DNA of 5,855 bases from Treponema sp. (GTDB taxonomy: Bacteria > Spirochaetota > Spirochaetia > Treponematales > Breznakiellaceae), in the NCBI GenBank assembly GCA_031254795.1, contig JAIRTS010000238.1, positions 1-5,855 on the forward strand, read 5' to 3'. Position 1 is the first letter of the stretch, and each line of letters opens with the position of its first letter. Shown piece by piece: positions 1 through 5,124 of the stretch. Below the pieces are notes generated by a model. It did not search any database. It saw nothing but the letters and a program-made list of their open reading frames with translations, and was not told the origin of the DNA. The position numbers and the translations under genes were made by a program.

Positions 1-79
1 TTTACATACATAAGATTCAATCCGTCTTGCCTAACGGCGGCAAGGCAAATTTCCGGTGTTTGTTCCTTTACATACATAA
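1..79 (-). repeat. 66-base direct repeat unit (22-residue protein repeat)
   Basis: The 13-base string TTTACATACATAA (+ strand) occurs at 1-13 and again at 67-79, exactly 66 bases apart. In the gene's - strand frame this is 'MYVK', the start of consecutive 22-residue DUF4116-like units. Only one full unit is visible, and the array probably continues beyond the left edge. Confidence 0.6.
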
Positions 80-167
80 AGGCGTTATTTTTTTCCGCTT
101 TTCCACGCGCGAAAAGACCGCTAACAATTATCCAAAAAAATCCACAAAAAACAAGCGTTTTTTTCAT
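1..167 (-). CDS. Secreted DUF4116-like repeat protein, N-terminal part (runs off window)
   Basis: The start is the ATG at 167-165, chosen because GGAGG lies 6 bases upstream (174-178) and a strong promoter lies just before that. The visible 55 residues begin MKKTLVFCGFFWIIVSGLFA: a lysine-rich start and hydrophobic core, which reads as a Sec signal peptide with likely cleavage near Ala20. The mature part starts RGKAEKNNAF and moves into a repeat: residues 32-53 read YVKEQTPEICLAAVRQDGLN followed by LM, and the next copy begins at residue 54. The 22-residue period and the 'EICLAAVRQDG' core match what I know of DUF4116 repeats, which occur in long tandem runs in some spirochaetes and other bacteria and have no settled function. 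The gene is open at base 1, so its length and repeat number are unknown. It is probably exported to the periplasm or surface. Too little is visible to assign a role, and nothing ties it to sugar use except position. Confidence 0.72.
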   Translation of the reverse strand, partial: MKKTLVFCGFFWIIVSGLFARGKAEKNNAFMYVKEQTPEICLAAVRQDGLNLMYV

Positions 168-173
168 CGCTTT

Positions 174-178
174 CCTCC
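174..178 (-). promoter_or_regulatory. Ribosome binding site for the DUF4116-like gene
   Basis: GGAGG on the - strand, 6 bases before the ATG at 167. It fixes the start of the secreted repeat gene at the window edge. Confidence 0.75.
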
Positions 179-182
179 ATAT

Positions 183-200
183 TGGTTTAAACTTTAACCA
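183..200 (-). promoter_or_regulatory. Operator-like dyad at the transcription start
   Basis: The 18-base element TGGTTTAAACTTTAACCA pairs at 7 of 9 positions around its centre, with perfect outer arms TGGTT and AACCA. It lies immediately downstream of the -10 box (201-206), over the predicted transcription start near 194. A repressor binding there would block initiation. It is too AT-rich, and has no U tract, to look like a terminator. No known operator consensus is matched, so the regulator is unknown and the dyad could be chance. Confidence 0.35.
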
Positions 201-229
201 TATATAACCTATATCTGATATTTTGTCAA
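201..229 (-). promoter_or_regulatory. Sigma-70-type promoter for the DUF4116-like gene
   Basis: On the - strand a perfect -35 box TTGACA (229-224) is followed by a 17-base spacer and TATATA (206-201), one mismatch from the TATAAT consensus. Initiation would fall near 194, giving a leader of about 27 bases with a Shine-Dalgarno site and the ATG at 167. The promoter begins only 8 bases after the stop of the nucleotidyltransferase remnant, so the repeat gene has its own transcription unit, although read-through from the melA operon is possible because I see no terminator between them. Confidence 0.72.
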
Positions 230-236
230 TCGGCCT

Positions 237-550
237 TTAGATTTTCTCGACAAGCTCAATGACGCGCGCATCAATGAGGCGGTTCTCTTTTTCAGTCAAA
301 AAAGCCTCCGGCGTTTGGAATACAGAGGATGCCTCCATGTTCCGCGCCACGCGGTCAAAGATCCGCTTCCGAAAGTCCTTTTCAATGTCCTTGCGGATGA
401 TGTGGACAACTTTTCCGTAGCCGCTTTGTTTCGCGTCATAGATTGAAAAATCAAGCGGGGTTTCATCGCGCGAACCCACCGCGTCAATCCGCTTCACCCC
501 GCCGCAGGGCTCCCCATGCCGGCGGCGAGAACGAGTGAGATTGGTTTCAT
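237..550 (-). pseudogene. Sugar-1-phosphate nucleotidyltransferase remnant, frameshifted and truncated
   Basis: The gene starts at the ATG at 550-548, inside an ATGA overlap with the melA stop, with GGAG (556-559) 5 bases upstream. It opens MKPISLVLAAGMGS, the NTP-binding N-terminus of the nucleotidyltransferase fold (G-x-G-S-R-[YF]-GG type). After Ser14 (codon 511-509) the frame breaks: two bases, CC, stand at 508-507 where a three-base Arg codon is expected, and the next frame continues CGGVKRIDAVG, then DFSIYDAKQSGYGKVVHIIRK and DIEKDFRKRIFDRVARN down to TAA at 239-237. Unshifted reading stops at 496-494 after 18 residues. Joined, the product is about 104 residues, against roughly 300 for the family, so the catalytic Asp region and C-terminus are gone. 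Intact relatives couple a sugar-1-phosphate with an NTP to make a nucleotide sugar. Beside melA it may have served galactose or glucose activation (inference). The frameshift alone might be a sequencing error; the truncation is harder to explain that way. Confidence 0.75.
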
Positions 551-1884
551 TTGTACTCCGGCAGCCAGTTCCCATGCGCCTCGATTAGCTCATCTACCAT
601 GCGGATAATGTCGTCGAGGGACAGCTCCGCCGCCGTGTGCGGGTCCATCATGGCCGCGTGGTATATGTGATCCCGTTTGCGCGTACGCGCCGCCTCAATA
701 GTCAGAAGCTGCGCGTTGATGTTGCTCATGTTCATCGCCGCGAGCTGCAGGGGAAGGGCTCCCACATAACAGGGCGTCACGCCGTTTTTGTCCACGAGGC
801 AGGGGACTTCCACGCAGGAATCAAAGGGCAGGTTGGAAATCAGCCCGCCGGAATTCAGCGTGTTGCCGCCGATCTTGTAAGGCGTTCCGGTGACTATCGC
901 CTCCATGACGTACGACGCGTACTCGTGGCTGCGCTCATGGGGCAGCTCGCTTTGTCCCGCCAGTTTTTCGTATTCCTCTTTCCAGCCGGCGATCTGCCGC
1001 GCGCAGCGGCGGGGATACTCGTCAAGGGGAATGTTAAAGGTTTCGATAAGCTCGGGGTAACGGGATTTGATGTAAAAAGGATTGTACTCGGCGTTATGCT
1101 CGCTGGATTCTGTGCAATAGTAACCCAGTTTCTCGATGTAGTCAAACCGCGTCATGTCGCCGTGTTTTTCACCCCCGCTCCTGGCGGCGTGGTTCTTCTC
1201 GGCGGCCCGCTTTTTTATTTCCGGGTAAAGATCCTTCCCCCCGGCGTCCCGGATTTCAAGCAGCCACGCCATGTGGTTGATTCCGGCTATCTTCTCAACG
1301 CGGCCCGGCAGCTTGTCCTCCATGCCGAGCGACGTGAGCAAATGCTCCGAGCATATCTGCACGCTATGGCAAAGCCCTATAGTTTTCACCCCGGTGTAGC
1401 GGAGCATATACCCTGAGAGCATAGCCATCGGATTGGTGTAATTGAGGAACCATGCGTCCGGACACGCCTCCTCCATGTCGCGGGTGAACTCCTCCATCAC
1501 CGGAATGGTCCGCAACGCCCGCATGACGCCGCCAATGCCCAGCGTGTCGGCGATGGTCTGCCGCAGCCCGTATTTTTTCGGTATCTCGAAGTCGGTGATG
1601 GTACAGGGATCGTAGCCGCCGACCTGTATGGCGTTCACCACGAAGTCGGCGTCTTTGAGCGCGTCCCGGCGCCGCTCCTTTCCAAGGTGGCTTTGTATCC
1701 GCGCCTTGCCGCCTTTCCCTTTGTTGACGGCCTCAAGGATCGCCCGGCTCTCCTTGAGCCGCTGTCCGTCAATATCGTATAAGGCGATCTCACTCTCCGC
1801 CAGCGCCGGCGTACACATGGCGTCGCCTAAAACATTGCGGGCGAAGATCGTGCTTCCCGCCCCCATAAACGTAATCTTTGGCAT
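547..1884 (-). CDS. melA: Alpha-galactosidase, glycoside hydrolase family 4 (MelA)
   Basis: Cytoplasmic enzyme that releases galactose from alpha-galactosides such as melibiose, using the GH4 oxidation-elimination route that needs NAD+ and a divalent metal, usually Mn2+. The 445 residues are full length next to about 451 for Escherichia coli MelA, and similarity as I recall that protein runs end to end. The Rossmann NAD+ motif FMGAGSTIF is at residues 6-14. 'QTIADTLGIGGVMRALRTIP' (109-128) and NYTNPM (148-153) are family hallmarks. The metal-site motif CHSV (172-175) is the form typical of alpha-galactosidases, as opposed to CEMP or CHEV in other GH4 specificities, and His204 in GINHMAW is the second metal ligand. 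GYYCTESSEHNAEYNP (254-269) and the C-terminal YHAAMMDPHTAAELSLDDI (408-426) also match MelA. AGGAGA at 1891-1896, 6 bases before the ATG, supports the start. It lies 25 bases after the second permease gene, fitting the same operon. The stop overlaps the next start as ATGA. Confidence 0.95.
   Translation of the reverse strand: MPKITFMGAGSTIFARNVLGDAMCTPALAESEIALYDIDGQRLKESRAILEAVNKGKGGKARIQSHLGKERRRDALKDADFVVNAIQVGGYDPCTITDFEIPKKYGLRQTIADTLGIGGVMRALRTIPVMEEFTRDMEEACPDAWFLNYTNPMAMLSGYMLRYTGVKTIGLCHSVQICSEHLLTSLGMEDKLPGRVEKIAGINHMAWLLEIRDAGGKDLYPEIKKRAAEKNHAARSGGEKHGDMTRFDYIEKLGYYCTESSEHNAEYNPFYIKSRYPELIETFNIPLDEYPRRCARQIAGWKEEYEKLAGQSELPHERSHEYASYVMEAIVTGTPYKIGGNTLNSGGLISNLPFDSCVEVPCLVDKNGVTPCYVGALPLQLAAMNMSNINAQLLTIEAARTRKRDHIYHAAMMDPHTAAELSLDDIIRMVDELIEAHGNWLPEYK
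556..559 (-). promoter_or_regulatory. Ribosome binding site inside melA for the nucleotidyltransferase start
   Basis: GGAG on the - strand, within the last codons of melA, 5 bases before the ATG at 550. With the ATGA stop-start overlap it indicates that the downstream gene was translated by coupling to melA, and that its true start is 550 and not the out-of-frame ATG at 575. Confidence 0.6.
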
Positions 1885-1909
1885 AAAAAGTCTCCTGTAG
1901 GTTTAATTA

Positions 1910-2761
1910 TTATAGCTTGCCGCCCGAAGTGGCGACGCCTTGAATGAACTGCCGCTGGAACAGCAGATAGATGACAATCATGGGAACGCAGGCCAGAATT
2001 GACGCGGCCATGAGTTCCGGGTAGTTGGTTATGAATTGCCCTTGCAGCTTTGCGAGCGCCGCCGAAAGAGGCATGGCGTCCGCCGCGGTGTTGACGATGA
2101 GGGGCCACATCAGTTCTTTGAACGCGAACAGGGCCGTGAATATGCTCAGCGCGACTATGCCGGAACGTGCCAGCGGGAACATGATGAATAAAAACGTTTG
2201 CCCGATGTTCGCGCCGTCCATATAGGCGGCTTCCTCAACATCGGCGGGCAGCGACATAAAATTCTGCCGCAAGAGGAATGTGCCGAACGCGGTGATCAAA
2301 CCGGGGAACAGCAGCGCGAACATGGTGTTAAGCATCTTCAGCTTTGCGATCATCAGGTATTGCGGAATAATGAAGATTTGGCTCGGCACCATCATTTGAA
2401 CCAGGATAAGGCTGAAAAAGAAGGTTTTCAAGGGGAACTCGAGCCTCCCGAGAGCGTATCCGGCCATTGTCGCGGTAAGGACGGCGCAGAGAACGCGGCC
2501 TGCGATAAGCGCGATGGTATTAAAATACAAACGTCCGAAATTCATGTTTTGCATAACATGAAAAAAAGAGTCCGTCCGCCACGCGCCCGGAAAAATGACG
2601 AACGGATTGATGCTGGTCGCTTCCGTCGTGGTTTTGAACGCGGTGAGGATCATCCACAAAAAAGGGACGACCATCGCCAGAGCGCATACGGACAGTATTG
2701 CGAAAAAAACGTTGTCTGTCTTGTTGCCACCTGTCTTGTCAGGGAACATATTAGACACCAT
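1910..2761 (-). CDS. CUT1-type sugar ABC transporter permease (MalG/RafG-like)
   Basis: Inner-membrane permease, the second of a pair forming the sugar channel. It has 283 residues with about six hydrophobic segments, near 19-41, 82-104, 113-135, 146-165, 203-221 and 250-270. The cytoplasmic loop that docks the ATPase is clear: EEAAYMDGANIGQTFLFIMF then PLARSGI (176-202), the EAA-x3-G motif typical of the MalG side of CUT1 transporters. 'LPADVEEAA' and the 'NTIALIAGRVL' segment (81-91) also fit. The short C-terminal tail GVATSGGKL matches the family, whose members usually end in '(V)G..KG' type tails. It follows the first permease by 27 bases and precedes melA by 25. The substrate is inferred from melA to be an alpha-galactoside; the permease sequence alone does not show specificity. 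The exact start is uncertain: AAGGAGG ends only 2 bases before ATG 2761, so GTG at 2758 (5-base spacing) may be used. Confidence 0.92.
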   Translation of the reverse strand: MVSNMFPDKTGGNKTDNVFFAILSVCALAMVVPFLWMILTAFKTTTEATSINPFVIFPGAWRTDSFFHVMQNMNFGRLYFNTIALIAGRVLCAVLTATMAGYALGRLEFPLKTFFFSLILVQMMVPSQIFIIPQYLMIAKLKMLNTMFALLFPGLITAFGTFLLRQNFMSLPADVEEAAYMDGANIGQTFLFIMFPLARSGIVALSIFTALFAFKELMWPLIVNTAADAMPLSAALAKLQGQFITNYPELMAASILACVPMIVIYLLFQRQFIQGVATSGGKL

Positions 2762-2763
2762 AT

Positions 2764-2770
2764 CCTCCTT
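2764..2770 (-). promoter_or_regulatory. Strong Shine-Dalgarno with ambiguous start for second permease
   Basis: AAGGAGG on the - strand is followed by AT, ATG (2761) and GTG (2758). Spacing is only 2 bases to the ATG but 5 to the GTG, the more usual distance. The difference is one residue, so function is unaffected. Confidence 0.6.
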
Positions 2771-2788
2771 GTTGTCGCGGATAATTTA

Positions 2789-3685
2789 TCATGAATAATG
2801 CACCCATCTTTTCTGGATCATCTGCTGGATGCCCGTAAGCAGGAGAATAACCAGTAAAAGCAGCATGACGATGGCCGCCCCGTACCCCTTGTTGTTTTCC
2901 ACGAACGAGTATTTGTAAAAAAGATAGACAAGGCTTTGCGTTTTCGGAAGGGCGGGGTTGTTGCGATCCATCATCATGAATATCAGATCGAAAACCTGCA
3001 TGGCGGCTATGGTCCGGGTGACTCCGACAAAGTATATAATGGGCGAAAGAAGCGGGAGCGTAATAATCGCGTGGCGGCGGAGCAGCCCCGCGCCATCGAT
3101 CTCGGCGGCCTCGTAGTAATCTCTGGGAATGTCCTGCAAGCCCGCCAGAAACAGAACCATGTTATACCCCAGACACGCCCATATCCCCACAATGGCGACC
3201 GACAGGACATTGCCGTCTGGAGAAGAAATCCAGTTCACCGGCGCCACGCCGCCCTTGCCAAGAAGAAAGTTGATGAGTCCGAAGCTGCCGTTGTAAAGCC
3301 AGCGCCACACCATCGCCACAGCGGCGGGCGCGGCGACCATCGGGAGGAAGAAAATCGTCCTAAAGAACGCCCTGCCCGCGATTTTTCTATTGAGTATGAT
3401 GGCCAGCGCCAGCGCGAGAATGATCGAGAGTGGAACCTCCAGCGCCGCGTAGGCGAATGTGTTGAGCAGCGCCCGCCAGAACTGCCTGTCCTGCGACAGA
3501 AACAGATAATTCTGGATGCCCACAAACATATTGCCGCGTCCGAAATCCCCCATCTTAAAAAGCGACTGCCATACTGTCTGGAATATCGGGATTATATTGA
3601 GGATAACCAGTCCCGCCACGGTGGGGATAATAAAGCTCAATCCCCATACCGCTTCTTCCTTTCGCCGTTGCGTAATCGCGGACAT
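2789..3685 (-). CDS. CUT1-type sugar ABC transporter permease (MalF/UgpA/RafF-like)
   Basis: Inner-membrane permease, partner of the next gene. It has 298 residues with six predicted membrane segments, near 14-36, 75-97, 108-129, 160-181, 212-234 and 268-288. The N-terminal 'LSFIIPTVAGLVILNIIPIF' block (16-35) and 'FFRTIFFLPMVAAPAAVAMV' (107-126) are typical of the UgpA/MalF-like half of CUT1 systems without the long periplasmic loop of enterobacterial MalF. The ATPase-docking loop is DYYEAAEIDGAGLLRRHAII then TLPLLSP (189-215), with the EAA core at 192-194 and Gly198. AAGGAGG (3691-3697) sits 5 bases before the ATG and overlaps the TAA stop of the binding-protein gene, whose end is only 10 bases upstream, so the two genes are probably translationally coupled. 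The role is import of the sugar delivered by the lipoprotein. Specificity is inferred from melA, not seen in the permease. Confidence 0.93.
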   Translation of the reverse strand: MSAITQRRKEEAVWGLSFIIPTVAGLVILNIIPIFQTVWQSLFKMGDFGRGNMFVGIQNYLFLSQDRQFWRALLNTFAYAALEVPLSIILALALAIILNRKIAGRAFFRTIFFLPMVAAPAAVAMVWRWLYNGSFGLINFLLGKGGVAPVNWISSPDGNVLSVAIVGIWACLGYNMVLFLAGLQDIPRDYYEAAEIDGAGLLRRHAIITLPLLSPIIYFVGVTRTIAAMQVFDLIFMMMDRNNPALPKTQSLVYLFYKYSFVENNKGYGAAIVMLLLLVILLLTGIQQMIQKRWVHYS

Positions 3686-3695
3686 AGCTCCCTCC

Positions 3696-4967
3696 TTACT
3701 GTTCAGCGGCCAGCATCTGGTTCATCGTCCGCGTGATGTCGCGGCACGCGTCGGGAACAGAGGTGATTCCGCTTAGGGCGTCGCGGAGTTTCTCATCTAT
3801 CATATTGTGCCAAACCACGGCGTTCCTGCTGAACGGATAAAACCGTCCATAGGGAATCTGATCCGCGTAGGCTTTTAAATTGAACAAATCGCTTGTCTTG
3901 TACCATGCGTCCGAGGCGCCGAGGAACGCCGAAATAGCGATGCCCGTAGCGGACAATTTTTTCTGTGCTTCGCGGCTTGAGAAGAATTCAAGCAATTTCC
4001 ATGCTTCCTCGGGGTGTTCCGTATTCGCCGCGGCCACCCAGCCCAGTCCGTTGTACACCGTAGCCCGCGTGCCGTCGCGTCCTTTGGGCAGAAGCTGAAT
4101 GTCGCAGTTGGCGGCCACATATTCGTTTGACTTGAATTCGGAGAGCATCCACGAGCCGAATGTCCCCATCGCGACTTTCCCCGCCTCAAGCAGAGCCGCC
4201 GGCGTATTTTCCGCCGTGACGCTGAGGTCGGGCGAAGAGCCGTTCCTCACAAAATCGACGAAAAACTGGACGGCCTCGATTGTTTTTGGATCGTCAAACC
4301 CGGACGTTTTCTTGTCCTCGCTGATAACCCAGCCGTCATTCTGGAATATGAAGTTGAAATACCCTTCCTGGCCAAAAAGCGCCGCGGCGTACCCGTAATG
4401 CTCCTCGTTTGTCAGCCTTCTCGCGGCGTCCGCGAAATCATCCCACGACCATTGATCGGTGGGATACGCGACGCCCATCTCGTCAAATATTTTCTTGTTG
4501 TAGAAAAGCGCGATGGTGTCCAGATCTTTGGGAATGGCGTAATTCCTGCCGTTGAGGGAATAAAGCCCGACCAGATCCGGCGGAAAATTCGCCAGATCGG
4601 CGATGTCGCTGTTTTCTATCCGTTCGGTAAGATCCATTAACAGTCCTGACGATTCATAGCGGATAACCTGATTCGAGTGCATCCAGAACACATCGGGCAG
4701 CGCGCCGCCGGTCGCCGCCGCCTCAAGCAGGGTCCAATACTGTTCCCAGGGGGTAATCTCAACCTCCACCTTGACGCCGGTCTGGGCGGTAAAATCTTTC
4801 AAGACCTGCGTAATGCCGCCTTCCTGGTTTTTGTCCCAGATTCCGAGTTTGAGCGTGACATCCCCGGCGGAAGCGCTTTGGGCTTGACCCGGGGCATGTT
4901 GCTTTTGACAGGCGGACAGGCACATAAGCGCCGCCGCGCAGGCAAGTAAAAAAACACCTTTCTTCAT
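3696..4967 (-). CDS. Sugar-binding lipoprotein of a CUT1 ABC transporter (RafE/MsmE-like role)
   Basis: Extracytoplasmic solute-binding protein, 423 residues, that captures the sugar and hands it to the two permeases encoded next. It begins MKKGVFLLACAAALMCLSAC, a lipoprotein signal peptide with lipobox LSAC and lipidated Cys20, followed by a polar linker (21-36). The family 1 binding-protein fold then starts at VTLKLGIWDK (37-46). Typical signatures follow: GGALPDVFWMHSNQ (87-100), YAIPKDLDTIALFYNKKIFD (143-162), the KVAMGTFGSWML block (264-275), and NGLGWVAAANTEHPEEAWKL (306-325) leading into LEFFSSREAQKKLSATG (326-342). Aromatic residues such as Trp75, Trp95 and Trp386 could stack on sugar rings (inference). 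GGAGG at 4974-4978, 6 bases before the ATG, fixes the start. It is the first gene of the operon, divergent from the AraC regulator. An alpha-galactoside ligand (melibiose or raffinose-like) is inferred from melA. Other sugars cannot be excluded. Confidence 0.93.
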   Translation of the reverse strand: MKKGVFLLACAAALMCLSACQKQHAPGQAQSASAGDVTLKLGIWDKNQEGGITQVLKDFTAQTGVKVEVEITPWEQYWTLLEAAATGGALPDVFWMHSNQVIRYESSGLLMDLTERIENSDIADLANFPPDLVGLYSLNGRNYAIPKDLDTIALFYNKKIFDEMGVAYPTDQWSWDDFADAARRLTNEEHYGYAAALFGQEGYFNFIFQNDGWVISEDKKTSGFDDPKTIEAVQFFVDFVRNGSSPDLSVTAENTPAALLEAGKVAMGTFGSWMLSEFKSNEYVAANCDIQLLPKGRDGTRATVYNGLGWVAAANTEHPEEAWKLLEFFSSREAQKKLSATGIAISAFLGASDAWYKTSDLFNLKAYADQIPYGRFYPFSRNAVVWHNMIDEKLRDALSGITSVPDACRDITRTMNQMLAAEQ

Positions 4968-4973
4968 ACTGAT

Positions 4974-4978
4974 CCTCC
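4974..4978 (-). promoter_or_regulatory. Ribosome binding site of the binding-protein gene
   Basis: GGAGG on the - strand, 6 bases before the ATG at 4967, supporting that start and placing the lipoprotein signal peptide at the N-terminus. Confidence 0.75.
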
Positions 4979-5049
4979 ATATAATTGGTAAAGTTACTCG
5001 AGAGTTTAAAGGCGGCCTCTGTCATTGTCTATTCAATAAAGAGGAAAAA

Positions 5050-5055
5050 ATTATA
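5050..5055 (-). promoter_or_regulatory. Candidate -10 box of the melA transport operon
   Basis: A perfect TATAAT reads on the - strand at 5055-5050. The hexamer 17 bases upstream (5078-5073) is GTCAAG, matching TTGACA at only two positions. A good -10 with a bad -35 fits a promoter that needs an activator, and the AraC gene next door is the natural candidate. It would give a leader of about 75 bases. AT-rich DNA makes a chance TATAAT possible. Confidence 0.4.
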
Positions 5056-5073
5056 TTATTTTGCGATATTACC

Positions 5074-5102
5074 TTGACTTTTGTTATATATAGACGTATT
5101 AT
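5074..5102 (+). promoter_or_regulatory. Sigma-70-type promoter of the AraC regulator gene
   Basis: TTGACT (5074-5079), a 17-base spacer, then TATTAT (5097-5102): each box is one mismatch from consensus. Initiation would fall near 5108-5110. The -10 box covers the ATG at 5101, which therefore would not be on the transcript. Its -35 overlaps the weak -35 of the opposite promoter, so the two promoters probably compete for polymerase or share control. Confidence 0.65.
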
Positions 5103-5124
5103 GATATATAAACAGAATCGCTCT

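Larger units (their letters stand above)
4968..5124. promoter_or_regulatory. Divergent control region between the operon and its AraC regulator
   Basis: This 157-base AT-rich spacer separates the two oppositely transcribed units and must hold both promoters. The + strand promoter is clear (5074-5102). The - strand side has a perfect -10 but a poor -35, as expected for an activator-dependent promoter. A small inverted repeat, ACTC-GA-GAGT, lies at 4996-5005, and two loosely similar AAAGTT/AGAGTT half-sites stand 11 bases apart at 4990-5010. Either could be a regulator site, but neither is convincing by sequence alone. Confidence 0.5.

Noticed and set aside
26..44. Hairpin CTTGCC-TAACGGC-GGCAAG
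   Set aside because: It lies inside the DUF4116-like coding repeat, has no U tract in either direction, and is explained by codons for LAAVRQ; not called a terminator.
168..180. Second ATG overlapping the Shine-Dalgarno (ATGGAGG) upstream of the repeat gene, also seen before the binding-protein gene
   Set aside because: It is out of frame with the ATG at 167 and has no ribosome site of its own; the similar ATGGAGGA leader of both genes is probably just the Shine-Dalgarno in AT-rich context.
551..575. Extension of the nucleotidyltransferase frame up to ATG 575
   Set aside because: The residues before CGGVKR do not resemble the family, whereas the ATG at 550 in the neighbouring frame gives the expected MKPISLVLAAGMGS and has a GGAG site.
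637..1416. Long + strand open frame (259 codons) opposite melA
   Set aside because: It is fully antisense to a MelA match that runs end to end; its predicted protein is Arg/Val-rich with no recognisable motif and there is no ribosome site.
2936..3736. Long + strand open frame (266 codons) opposite the first permease
   Set aside because: Highly charged composition typical of the complement of membrane-protein codons; the opposite strand has clear permease motifs.
5016..5044. CCTCT...AGAGG inverted arms in the operon leader
   Set aside because: Only 5 base pairs with a 19-base loop; too weak for a riboswitch or attenuator claim.
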